From assembly GCF_027409185.1 (NCBI RefSeq), contig NC_084462.1:156289490-156353489 (forward strand): a stretch of 64,000 nt of DNA. Reading direction: 5' to 3'. Under the pieces are notes generated by a model. It was not told the origin of the DNA. It searched no databases and saw nothing but the letters and a program-made list of their open reading frames with translations. Positions 22,561 through 33,525 of the stretch are shown in pieces. The position numbers were made by a program, and so were the translations under genes. Within the stretch, counting starts at the first letter, position 1. The number at the start of each line of letters is the position of its first letter. The DNA comes from Cynocephalus volans. Taxonomy: Eukaryota > Chordata > Mammalia > Dermoptera > Cynocephalidae.

Positions 22561-23614
22561 AAAGCTTGCCGGAAAGCAGAGTGACCACGTTAGGGAGCTG
22601 GGACATTGTCCCGCAGAGCTGTGATCTCCAATCCTCTTTGATTATGTATTCCATCTGTTAATTTTTTTGTGCATGTGAAAAATTTTTGTATATGTATATT
22701 TATAATATAAATATGAAGCATATGTATAATTGTTTATAAAGCAGTATATAAATATTTTTACAAGATAAATATTTGCTCTTGTACTAATATGTTAAATATG
22801 ATCATAGCATAGTTTCCTTCTTACTTTTTTCTGTTTGGATCAAAATAAATATACATAGAAGTTCTAAAATATTCCCCCAACCCCTGTGCATATTAGAAAA
22901 CTGCTCTACAGATGAGATCAGGAGCCTCCTTAGAGTCAGCCAGATTTCTAACTGTGGCTAGAGTTTCACAGCCACCACTGGTGGCCTCTGTGCTGGGTGA
23001 TTCAGACCAAGAAACCTCAGTAGCAGGCACAGGCTCTGTGTTGCCTTTGCCTCGACTTCTAGAAGCCCCTGTACCTGGTGATTCCCAGTCTGAATTTCTG
23101 GGTGTGCATACCACCATGACAGGTTTTTTTTTGGTTGCTTTTTTTCAAGTTAACTGGAAACTGAACCTTATGGTTTGAGGGCTGTCAACAGAAAATGTAG
23201 AATTCACCTAGGCTGCTGCCTTCCTGTCAAGCATTTTGGGTGGAGTGAGCAGAACTTTCTGTGTGGGTAATCTGTTCTACCATTGAACACAGCAGGAAAT
23301 GGTCAAGCTTTGTTGGCACAAGGATATCTGGGCCAGCAAATGGCTGAGCAGTCACACTCTCCAGGAGCACTGGGCTCTCAGGCCACGTCAGGGAACTTTG
23401 TGCAGCCTGGGCTCTCGATGTCATTAAAGTAGTCAGAGACTTGGGTCTAATGTTGTTTTCGTTGCCTCTGTCCTGAGAGCAGAGACTGTTTGAGGCACTG
23501 GGACCGTTTCTTGTCCTTGGGGCTGAGCTCCTCACAGAGGAAATGCATGGTGAGGCCTGCAGATGGCATCTCCCTGAGCTTTTCCAGAGAAATCCAGGAA
23601 CAGTTGTGACACAT
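22561..23614. other. Single-copy sequence with AT-rich core
   Basis: 22655-22860 is very AT-rich (TATATA/ATAAATAT). 22880-23614 is single-copy. No gene recognised. Confidence 0.45.
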
Positions 23615-23820
23615 AACAGCGACAATGACACTAACATAGCTGACATTTATGAAGTGGTGACCCTGTGCACGGTGCTAAGCTCTTTATAGTCATCATCTCG
23701 TTTAACTCTCTCAGCAAACCCATGTGTGGCCGCTCTTATTCCCACTCCACAGAGGAAGACATGAGCCCTGGAGAAGCTTCCGAGAGAGTCGCACGGGCCG
23801 TGTGGAGCTGGGACACCCTG
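23615..23820 (-). repeat. MIR, antisense
   Basis: GCACGGTGCTAAGCTCTTTA, TCATCTCGTTTAACTCTC and CCACTCCACAGAGGAAGACA. Confidence 0.8.
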
Positions 23821-24767
23821 GAACCCCAACTCCCAGGCCCCAGTAGCTCTTGCCCCTGTAGGAAGCCTGAAGGATGGGGCTGTGGAAGCTTCCCTCCTAT
23901 CTCTGTGTCTTTGAAAGCTGCTGTTCTTTTAGGATCTGCTAACCAGGTCAGGACAAAACCAAAATGAGAACTCTCGAAAAAGTGGCCATATGGAATTCAC
24001 CCAAAACTGTAAGGCGTACAATGGTAAATAAATAGGTTTAAAATTTTTGTATTAATAAATAAAAAGTAACAAATAAAACAAAAAAACATTTATAGCTGTA
24101 GAGTCCCTTTTAAGACTGGTCATTTAATGCTTTCCTGGCAGTAGTTTTTGATCAGGAATGAGATGGGAGAGACCAGATAGGACCAGTTCATTTTATCTGT
24201 TGGGTGAATGACGCCTTTCCCAAGTGGTTCCTAAGGTAGAGATTTTTTATTGTTGCTACTGTCCTTTACTATAAAAATGGTTCATATATGTGGTAATAAA
24301 ATTTCAAACACCTACTAAAAGGATAAAGAAAAAGTAAGATTTTTCCATTTCCAGGCCTTCCCTTAGACCCACTCACTAGAGGTAAACAGTTTTAATCAGA
24401 TCTGGATTTTGTTCTTGTGGTTATATCCAGAATTCTCAAATATGTTTATAGTCCTCTTTCTCAGTTCATCTAATTTAAATATTATCTAAAGACTTCTCCC
24501 TACTTTGAATTTTGAGGAATTTAACCCAATTATATCTCACTTCATTTTCCCCCCTCCCAATTTTTATTTATACTTTTATTTTTAGTCTATTGGAATCTTT
24601 ATAACTTGAAACAATATACTTAAATCTCTATTTCTTGGTCCGTCACCTTTTACAGTATGTCTCGTTCACACAATGTAAGTTGGGAAAAATACACACAGGT
24701 AGACTTCTTCCACCTTGTAGTGGATACTGTGGTGCACTGTTCAAATGCCTTCTAGGACCAAGGCCCT
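23821..24767. other. Intergenic, partly old LINE-like
   Basis: 24000-24110 A/T-rich; 24230-24660 resembles old LINE 3' sequence but cannot be named. No gene signal. Confidence 0.4.
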
Positions 24768-25120
24768 TGCTGTGGTTTGAATGTGTCCTCCAAAAGCTCA
24801 TGTGTTGGAAACTTACTTGCTATTGTAACAGTGTTAAGAAGAGGTAGAGCCTTTAAGAAGGGATTAGGCCATGAGGGCTCCATCCTCTTAAATGTATGAA
24901 TGCAATTATCATGGGAGTGGGTTAGTTGTTGTGGCAGTGGCTTTGTTATAAAGTGAGTTCTCTCTTGCACAAGCTATACATCAAGGGATGACCCTCACCA
25001 GATGCCAGCACCATGCTCTTAGATTTCTCATCCTCCAAAACCATGAGCTGAATAAACTTTTCTTTATAAATCACCCAGTCTGCGGCATTCTGTTACAGCA
25101 ACAGAAAACAGACTAAGATA
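24768..25120 (+). mobile_element. MaLR solo LTR with GCCCT duplication
   Basis: Sense LTR, TGCTGTGGTTTGAATG start, AATAAAC poly(A) signal at about 25050, ...CAGACTAAGATA end. Flanked by 5-bp direct repeat GCCCT (24763-24767, 25121-25125), the length expected for this class. Confidence 0.9.
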
Positions 25121-25714
25121 GCCCTCATTCCCCCAACTTCTGGTACTGCTGGCAGCTAACAGATCTTAGCTCAGTCCTTCTCCAGGAATGGCTGAAGGGA
25201 GATACCTCGGCTGAGATTTTTCCACCTCTCAGAGGTCAGTCCACATCCAATGACTAGTCCATACGTGTGGTGGGTTGTAATGGCCCAGCCAGCCCTTTCA
25301 CTTCAATGGTGCAACTTTGAAGGGCCATCTAGCTCCTCCCAAGATTCCTGTAGCACTACCTGAGGCCTTGTATCTACAGCACAGCCAGCTAGGTCCTCCA
25401 CTGCCTGGTCCTGCCTCCTTTAGCCCTCACAGGTGATGTTCCTGAGAATACTCTCCAACAAACCTGCTGTACCCAAGTCTTAGAGTCTCAGAGTCTGATT
25501 TCTGGGGAACTTATGATAAATATCTTCTTGATATCTCCTATTTCTATCTCTGACTTTGGTCAGCTGAACAATTACTGTTATTTTTTTAACTGTGAAATAT
25601 TTCAAACATACAGACAAGAGAATAATAAAATTCACACCACCATAAGTAACATTATGCCATATTAGATTCTACCATTACTTTGTCAATGATGAGATTGTTA
25701 TCATATTTACATAC
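25121..25714. other. Single-copy, then LINE-like
   Basis: 25121-25555 single-copy. 25560-25705 (AACATACAGACAAGAGAATA) resembles an old L1 3' region. Confidence 0.4.
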
Positions 25715-26154
25715 TGTATTAGTCCATTTCTATTGCTTATAACAAAATACATGGAACTAGGTATTTTATAAAGAAAACAAAATTTATTGCTTACAGTTTC
25801 TGAGGCTGGAAAGTCCAAAGTCCAAGGAACACATCTGGTGAAGGCTTTCTTTGGTGGTGGCAGGGTATCACATTGTGAAAATGGCGGAGCAGAGAGAGCA
25901 GAGAGAGAGAGAAAGACAGACTCCCCTTTTCTTTTAAAGCCCTCAGAACCACACCCCTGACCACCATCTTTAATCCATTCGCTACTGCACGGTCCTACAA
26001 TCCAATCACCTCTTCAAGGCTCCACCTTTCAATTACCATAATAGGATTTCCCACCCTCTTAACAGTCACAGTGGAGGCTGTTTCTAATATATAAAACTTG
26101 GGGGACACAATTCAAGCTTCAGTGAGTTTGCGGGGGACACAATTCAATCCACTA
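25715..26154 (-). mobile_element. MaLR LTR, antisense
   Basis: TGTATTAGTCCATTTC at 25715 through GGATTTCCCACCCTC to AATTCAATCCACTA at about 26154. Same subfamily as the LTR split at 4506-5373, but uninterrupted. A short phrase GGGGACACAATTCAA is present twice near its 5' end (about 26100 and 26134). Confidence 0.85.
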
Positions 26155-26219
26155 CCCTCTTGGTACTATAATTTAGTCTTCCATACTTGTTCAAAGATTG
26201 TTTCTAAAAACTGAAAACA

Positions 26220-26318
26220 GAGCTGTCTATTTAGCTCAGTTGGTTAGAGTGTGGTGCTGATAATACCAAGGTCAAGGGTTCAGATCCCTGTGCTGGCCAT
26301 CTGCCAAAAAACAAAAAT
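26220..26318 (+). mobile_element. CYN SINE monomer, tRNA-like
   Basis: The most tRNA-like copy. TTAGCTCAGTTGGTTAGAG (A-box region) is followed by GTGGTGCTGATAATACCAAG and GGTTCAGATCCC (B-box region), then a short A-rich tail. It keeps the isoleucine GAT anticodon position but has an extra base in the B-box, so it is not a tRNA gene. Confidence 0.9.
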
Positions 26319-26572
26319 AATTGAGAGTAGCAGACAGGAATTACAATATGTTTATTGTGTAAATATTCTTTACTGCAGAACTAAATAGTGAGGTTTTGCC
26401 AGTAGACAAGGAAACGTAATCCTATGCCATTAAAACTGAGCTTCCTGAAGGGGATTGTTCCAACATCAAATGTCAAGTGGATTTTTTGTTGCATTCTACC
26501 ATTGCTTCAAATTGTATTACATTTTGGTTTGCTTCATATCCAGACTGCAATGTCCTACATAGATTTTATTGG

Positions 26573-26722
26573 GCCGAGCCCGTGGTGCAGTCGGGAGAGT
26601 GCGGCACTGGGAGCGTGGCGACACTTCGGCCGCGGGTTCGGATCCTATATGGGAATGGCCGGTGCACTCACTGGCTGAGTGCCGGTCACGAAAAAGACAA
26701 AAAAAAAAAAAAAAAAAAAAAA
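26573..26722 (+). mobile_element. CYN SINE variant, perfect 18-bp duplication, A24 tail
   Basis: Left arm: GGCCGAGCCCGTGGTGCAG with altered anticodon region (GGGAGCGTGGCGACAC) and GGGTTCGGATCC. The right arm stops after CTCACTGGCTGAGTGC and continues straight into CGGTCACGAAAAAGAC and a run of 24 A. Perfect duplication CTACATAGATTTTATTGG at 26555-26572 and 26723-26740. The pure tail and exact duplication suggest a recent insertion. Confidence 0.93.
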
Positions 26723-26824
26723 CTACATAGATTTTATTGGTTTTACTGGAGATTTAGGTCATTTTATTTCAGTGACAAAAGAACAATAGCTTTTCCAACT
26801 AAGATCATGTAGCTTTTTTCTCAC

Positions 26825-27330
26825 TCTTTTTTTAATTTTGGAAAAAACTGCAAACCAATCAAAAAATTGACATAATAGAACAGTGAATACACATATACCT
26901 TTCTTCTAGGTTCACCATTTTTAAACACACATGCATGCTCACATATTTATTTCTAAACCATTAGGAAACAACTTGTAGATTGGATCCCCATACCAGCCGC
27001 CAGAAGAAAAGAAAAGAACTTGTAGATAACATGATAATCACCCTTAAATACTTCACTGTGCATCTCCTAAGACAAAGGACATAACCACAATGCCATTTTC
27101 ACACCAAACAAATTTAATAAAAATTTAATAATATAATCTAACATACTTTCTATATATCAAATATTCCTAATTGTCACAAAATGAACTTCATAATGTATTA
27201 AAATCCAAAATCTCATTAAGGTTTGCACATTGCCTCTGATTGTAATGTCTTGTTCAACTAGCTTTTATTAATCATAAAAATTAATAATAACAAATTAATT
27301 AGCTCTATTTCTTTAGGGTCAATGGTCTAT
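26825..27330. mobile_element. Old LINE-like sequence
   Basis: Phrases AACATGATAATCACCC and GTGCATCTCCTAAGAC are familiar from old L1M 3' regions in other mammals. It is interrupted by a CYN stub at 26981-27016. Subfamily and strand not assigned. Confidence 0.5.
26981..27016 (+). mobile_element. 36-bp 5'-truncated CYN SINE stub with duplication
   Basis: Only the last 36 bp of a CYN element: TGGATCCCCATACCAGCC, a short linker and an A-rich tail. Direct duplication AACTTGTAGAT at 26970-26980 and 27017-27027 shows a genuine retroposition event truncated at its 5' end. Confidence 0.85.
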
Positions 27331-27759
27331 TTATTTGTATGTGTCCTTTCTTTTGTGTGATCATTTCCCTCATAAACCTGATGATCCCTGGTTGTCCCAT
27401 CATATTTAGGAATGAAGGACTAGGTTGATTAACAGAGGGGATGTTGTGGGTTTCTTGGGTATAGATCTGCTTCCCTCAGAGACTTCTTGACGTAAGTTCT
27501 GTATATGTGGGTGGAATGTGTAGTGTGTCAGGTTTCACTTTCCAGCACAGGGGCAGAGTACAAGCAGAGTACAGTCAACACACACACACACAAACACACA
27601 CTCACGCACTGCTAATATGCCTATTAGGAACCCTATTCATTCCCAGGAAAATTGTGAATATTTTTAGTCTGAATTTTCTAGTTTTACCCAGAGGGTAAAC
27701 TCCATTCTGTATTGGGGGTAGGTTATGTATAGGGAACTTGCTCAGATATTCCTTTAGAC
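27331..27759. other. Single-copy with CA repeat
   Basis: A CA microsatellite with AAAC interruption is at 27579-27601. Nothing else recognised. Confidence 0.5.
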
Positions 27760-28054
27760 CAGTGCTGTCCAATAGAAATATAATACAAGCCACATATGTA
27801 ATTTTGTTTTCTAGAAGCCACATTTTAAAAAGAAAAAAAAAATTTAGTAATATTTTACTTGACCCAATATATCCAAAATATTATCACTTCAACAAAAATT
27901 ATTAAGGTGATATTTTATAATTTTTTAGACTAAGTCTTCAAAATGGTATATATTTTGCATTTTACGTTTACAGCACACCTTGATTCAGACTAGCCACATT
28001 TCAAGTGCTCAGTACTCACACGTGGCTAGTGGCTATCATGTTGTATGGCACAGC
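27760..28054 (+). mobile_element. Non-autonomous hAT-Charlie element
   Basis: CAGTGCTGTCCAATAG at the left and an imperfect inverse (GTATGGCACAGCT) at the right act as terminal inverted repeats. Internal phrases TGACCCAATATATCCAAAA and GCCACATTTCAAGTGCTC match a common mammalian MER-type element. Confidence 0.75.
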
Positions 28055-29180
28055 TTAATTTCTGCCCCATTTCCTACTCCAGTCTTGGCTCTTGCACATT
28101 ACTACTTCCAGCCAAGGCTCTTTCCACCACAGTTTCTCTCTCACTATGGTCCTGTCCATTTTCCGTACCCGGAAATTGTTGAGACTGTCTCCTGGCCTGC
28201 TCACATTCCTCACTCCCATTATTAAGCATTGTTATGGATTTGTTCCTTTCTGCATGTCTTCCCTTTCATTTCACTGGGATGTTCACGTCAAGTACGTGGG
28301 CTCAGTCCATTTTGGATGAGAGATGGAAGGTGGTTTTAAAATTAATCTTTAGATAGTAACAGAATTTGAAAGCCCATTGGTGCATCAGTTTTCTCAGCCC
28401 CTAACCCCTAATCCTACTATGTATCTACATGGAGTCAAAGAAGCTACACCAACCAGTAGAATGAGAGCAAAATAATAATTTTGCATCCTGCAGATACCTC
28501 CTTGAATATGATAATGAGCACAGAGAGGCTGTTATGTCCTTTCTCCTGACTACTTCCAGGGTGGTAATACAAATAAAATGCCTTCTAAATTCATTCCAGT
28601 TAATTTAGTACCACCAGATTCTGTTTACAACTACATTCATCAGAGATTTCTTATTTATGTGAATTATGTACTTAAAAGAATGGCTGACAGGGGAAAATGA
28701 TCCTTCTATTCCTGAATGGCACTTAATGAGGCTCCATGGGACTGGCCACTAATCCTGTCACCAAGGCTCTCAAGGATGTTTACCTCCACCGTGGGGGAAA
28801 CTAGATTAAAGGAAAATCAGAAGGTCACAGAAGAGAACATGAACAATGTGGGAACGTGTATGTCGAACATGGAGACCATATAAGTTAAGACAAATTACAT
28901 TCTATTTGCCAAGAAACCAGGTTGATGAGAGAATTTCTTGTGACGTGCATTGTGAAGCCTGGTAGATGTACACCTGAGGCTGATGGAGAGAAGGGCGGCT
29001 AGTCTTGCACAAGTTCATCAGCTTTATTGAGCTAAAACCACCAATCCATCCATGCTACTGCCATTGCTCCCCTCCGCAAGAGCCACAGTCTTAGAATTGT
29101 ATGGAGATATTGTAAAATTCCAGTCTCTTGTAGATGTGTAATAATTTTAAGTAGTTTTTATTATTTTTATAGGATGTGTG
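28055..29180. other. Single-copy sequence
   Basis: Nothing recognised. Overlapping frames at 27980-28319 are short and unlike known proteins. Confidence 0.45.
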
Positions 29181-29523
29181 TGTCTTAGTCCATTTCATGC
29201 TGCTATAACAGAATACCTGAGACTGGGTAATTAATAATGAACAGAAATTTATTAACTCACAGTTCTGCAGGTTGGAAAGTTCGAGATGAAGGTGTCAGCA
29301 TCTTGAGAAGGCCTTCCTGCTGTGTCATCAAATGGTAGAAGGTGGGTGATCAAGAGTGCAAGAGACCAAACTCACTCCCAAGAGCCCTTTTTATAATGGC
29401 ATTAATCTATTCATGAGGGCTTTGTCTAAACACCTCCCATTAGTCCCCATCTCCTAACATTGTTGCATTGGCGATTAAATTTCTAACACACGAATTCAGG
29501 GGTAATTCATTCAAACCATCGCA
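29181..29523 (-). mobile_element. MaLR LTR, antisense
   Basis: TGTCTTAGTCCATTTCATGC at 29181 to TTCAAACCATCGCA at 29523, with TTATTAACTCACAGTTCTGC and AACACCTCCCATTAG inside. Similar in type to the LTR at 6607-7013. Confidence 0.8.
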
Positions 29524-30389
29524 ACATAGTTAGTAGAGAAAACAGGTATACTCTTTGTGTCATTGTTACCATTTTGGTATATAGGCTTCCAATTAAATAT
29601 ATTTGTATTTTCTGAAGAAAAGTATGAACATGATGAATATATTGTTTTTTAGCCTGCTTTTTAATTTAAATAATAAAAAATATATTAAATAATTGTATGT
29701 TAAATTATACTATTAATTTAATATATTAATTCAATGTATTATGAACATCTTTGTGCATCATTACAATTTTTTAATCATTCTTTTGCAATGTCATTTTTAA
29801 TGGCTGCATAGTTCCCCATTGTACCATTGTCTCTCTATAGTTAGTCTCCTTTCATATGCCAAATTGGATTTTTGCTCATCAGATAAAAAATGCATATTTC
29901 TGACAATTTGTTTTTAGCCTTCTAGAAATACATAAGAATCTTTAGGCTGCTGATGCCCCTTTCTTCCATTATCAATCTTGGCACAAGTCAGTTCCTTACT
30001 GCACTTCTTTACTGTCATGTCAATGGGAATGGAGAGGTGAGGGATATTTGGTGGTTCTCTCAGCCAGTCAACGTTCAGTCTCAGCAACCTTGTCTCTTTT
30101 ATAGCAGATCTTCTGTGCAATTATTTTATATTTGATTGCATATTTTCTTTTTCCTTAAGAAAGTAAAACTAGAAAAGTGAAAGTGCTAATATAATTGCAG
30201 ATCTCTCAACCTTCCAGCAACTGAGACAAAAAATGAAAACTATTGAGTATTCTGTGAGCAGCAAGTTTTTACTCATTGGATGTAAGTCAGTTTTCTGGAC
30301 ATTCAATTGTGAAGGGGAAAAATAAAAAATAATTAAAGAATAGGATTGAAACGCTAGGAACTTATTATCAAAGATATGCCTAACAACTC
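29524..30389. other. AT-rich, LINE-like debris
   Basis: 29600-29900 resembles old L1 sequence around TTAATGGCTGCATAG. The rest is not recognised. Confidence 0.4.
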
Positions 30390-30815
30390 AGATAAATAAA
30401 TTGTAGTATATTCATTTACTGAAATATCAACAGCAATCAGAAGGAATAAACTACAACTACACTCAATAAACAAAGAAACAGAGAAAACAAACAAAGTGGA
30501 GAAAATTAATGAAATCATAAGATGGTTCTTTAATAAAATCAATTCAATCAATAAATAGACAAATCTGTAGAGACAATAGATTAGTGCTTGCCTAGAACTT
30601 GAGGTATGAGTAGTTTGGAGATTTGGGGCTGATGGCAAAAGGGTACAGGGTTTATGTTTTGTTTTGTTTTGTTTTGTTTGAGTAAAAAAAAATTCTAAAA
30701 TGAATTGTGGTGATGGATGCACACTCTGTGAATATGCTCAAGGCCATTGTATTATACACTTTAAATGGGTGAATTGTATGGTATGTGAATTATATTTTAA
30801 TAAAGCTGTTAAAAA
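30390..30815 (+). mobile_element. L1M 3' end
   Basis: TGAATATGCTCAAGGCCATT, ACTTTAAATGGGTGAATTG and TATTTTAATAAAGC are the terminal 3' UTR phrases of an old L1. A TTTTG microsatellite lies at about 30655-30680. Confidence 0.75.
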
Positions 30816-32201
30816 GTAAAAGAGAAATTAAGAAATTCCCAGATAAACAAAAACGGAAAGAATACTTTACTGTCAGACTTACCCTACAAGAAATACTAAA
30901 GAGAGTTCTTCAGGCTGAAATAAAAGGACATTAGACAGCAACCTGAATTCACAGGAAGAAATAAGGAGTACCAGTAACAGTAACTACTTGGGTAAATATA
31001 GAAGACAATATAAACATATATTTTGTTTATAATACTTTTTCTTTCCAATTTTATTTAAAAAATAACTGTATAAAGCAATAACTATAAATCTGTGTTGATG
31101 GACATATAGCATACAATTTAGTAATTTTTTGACAATACTAGCACAAAGGAGGGGGGAAGAAATAGAGTTATATAGGAATAAAGTTTTGTATATTATTAAA
31201 GATAATAATACACAAAGTTAAAGTTAAAGTTTGTTTTAATCTGAACTGGATCATTGAAAGATTTTAATTGTAATCCCCAGGGCAACCAATAAGAAAATAA
31301 CTAAAAAAAAAAAACCCAAAACAGTAAAAGAAATGACAAGGAAATAAAAATGATACACTGGACAATATCTGTTTAACAAAAAACATGCAGTATGAAGAAA
31401 CAGAGGCACAAAAAAGGCATAAGACAAGTAGAAAACAAGTAGCAAAATGGCAGACATAAATCCTACCTTATCAGTAATTACATTAAATAGAAATGACTTA
31501 AACACTCCAATCAAAAGGCAGAGATTGGCAGAATGAATAAAAAATATAACCCAGCCACAAACTGTCTACAAGAAACACACTTTAAGTTCAAAGAACATAA
31601 ATAGGTTTAATGTAAGAGAATGGAAAAACATGTAATACAAACAGTAGCCAAAAGAAAGCTGGAGTGACTATGCTAATATCAGACAAAATAGAAAAATATT
31701 GTTATTATGGCAAAGATGGGTATTTAACAATAATGAAAAGGTCAGTCCATCAAGAAGACATAGCAATTATAAATATATATACACCTAACAAGAGAGTCCC
31801 TGAAATGCATGAAGCAAAAACTGACAGAATTGAAGAGAGAGATAGACCATTCAACAATAATAGTTAAAGACTCCAATACACCACTTTCATTAATAGATAG
31901 AGCAACTAGACAGAAGATCAACAAGTAGAAAACTTGAACAACATTCTAAACCACCTAAGTCAGGCCTATAGAATATTCCACCCAACAACAGTAGAACATA
32001 CTTCTTCTCAAGGGCACTATGAAACATTCTTCAGAGAAGACCATATGCTAGGCCATAAAACAAGTCTCAATTACATTACGAAGGTTGAAATCATACAAAG
32101 TATGTTCTCCAACCACAATGGAATGAAATTAGAAATCAATACCAGAAAAAACTGTGGGAAATTCACAAATATGTGGATATTTATAAAACATACTCTAAAG
32201 A

Positions 32202-32314
32202 GGGCTGGCTGGTTAGCTCAGGTGGTTAGAGCACAGCCTTGTAACATAAAGGCCAAGGGTTCAGATCCTCACACTGGCCAGCCACCAGAAAACCAAAAAC
32301 CAACAAAAAACTCC
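32202..32314 (+). mobile_element. CYN SINE monomer in L1
   Basis: GGCTGGCTGGTTAGCTCAG, GGCCAAGGGTTCAGATCC, CACTGGCCAGCCACC, A-rich tail. The flanks CATACTCTAAA (32189) and CATACTCCTAAA (32315) are an imperfect target duplication. The anticodon stem has drifted (CCTTGTAACATAAAGG). Confidence 0.88.
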
Positions 32315-32488
32315 CATACTCCTAAATAACCAATAGGTAAAAGAAGAAATTACAGGGGAAGATTAGAAAATACTTTGAGATAAACAAAAACAAAAATACA
32401 ACATACCAAAACTTATGGGATGAAGCTAAAGCAGTGCTTAGAGAGAAATCTATAGCTGTATACAACTATGTTAGAAAAGAAGATCTCA

Positions 32489-32614
32489 AGGGGCTGGCCA
32501 GTTAACTCAGTTGGCAAGAGTGCAGTGTTATACCATCAAAGTCGAAGGTTCAGATCCCTGTACTGGCCAGATGCAAAAAAAAAAAAAGGAAAAGAAGAAG
32601 AAAGACAGAAAAAG
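32489..32614 (+). mobile_element. CYN SINE monomer in L1, 14-bp duplication
   Basis: GGCTGGCCAGTTAACTCAG, AGTCGAAGGTTCAGATCC, CTGGCCAGATGC and a long purine tail. Exact duplication AAAAGAAGATCTCA at 32475-32488 and 32615-32628. Confidence 0.92.
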
Positions 32615-32890
32615 AAAAGAAGATCTCAGATCAATAACCTAACCTTTTACCCTAAGAAACTACAAAAAGCTCAAACTAACCCAAAGGAAGCAGAAGGAAG
32701 GTAATAATAAAGATTAGAGCAGAAGTAAATAAATTACAGAAGAGAAAAACAATAGGAAAAAAATCAATGAAACCAAAAGTTGGTTCTTTGAAAAGATAAA
32801 CAAAATTGAAAAACCTTTAGCTGGTCTGACCGAGAAAATAAGACAGACAAGACTCAAATTACTAAAATCAGGAATAAAAGATGGAAATTA

Positions 32891-33387
32891 CTATAGGATG
32901 AGACTCCCTAATCTGAAAATTCAAAATCTAAAATACTCCCAAATCCAAAACTTTTCAAGTGCTGACATGATGCCACAAGTGGAAAATTTCATAGCTGAGC
33001 TCATGTGACAGGTTGCAGTCTAAATGCAGGTGCACAATACATAGTTTATTTAGCATCCCCAAGAAAAGAAAGACCTTCCCAACTCCCTTCAGCTGCACTG
33101 TATATTTTCCTGAGCAAGCCCAGAGTCCCCCACACAAGCATGCCCACAAAGGATAATAAAATGAAAACTTTGTTTTATGCACAAAATTATTTAAAATATT
33201 GTATAAAATTACCTCAGGCTATGTGTATAAGGTTCATATGAAACAAATGAATTTTGTGTTTAGACTTGGGTCTCATCCCCAAGATATTTTATTATGTATA
33301 TGCAAATATTCTAAAATCTGAAAAAAATATGAAAACCAGAACACTTCTGGTCCCAAGCATTTTGAATTATGGATACTGAACCTGTAT
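32891..33387 (+). mobile_element. Tigger-type DNA transposon (MER44-like) in L1
   Basis: Non-autonomous Tc1/mariner-Tigger element with the phrases CCCTAATCTGAAAATTC, GTGCTGACATGATGCC, TTGGGTCTCATCCCC and terminal GGATACTGAACCTGTA. The flanking TA dinucleotides are the expected target duplication. L1 sequence is continuous across it. Confidence 0.8.
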
Positions 33388-33525
33388 TGATCTTACAGAA
33401 ATCAAAAGAATTATAAGTGAATACTATAAAAAATTGTATGCAACCTAGTTGAGACAGACAAATTTCTAGAAAGACACAAACTACCAAAACTTAATAAAAA
33501 AGAAATAGAAAATCCAAATACACTG

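Noticed and set aside
23227..23646. 139-codon minus-strand frame
   Set aside because: No family resemblance; runs into a MIR; likely chance.
26220..26318. Functional tRNA-Ile gene
   Set aside because: A-box-like sequence is good, but the B-box has an extra base, acceptor stem pairing is lost and it ends in a SINE A-tail rather than a T-run terminator.
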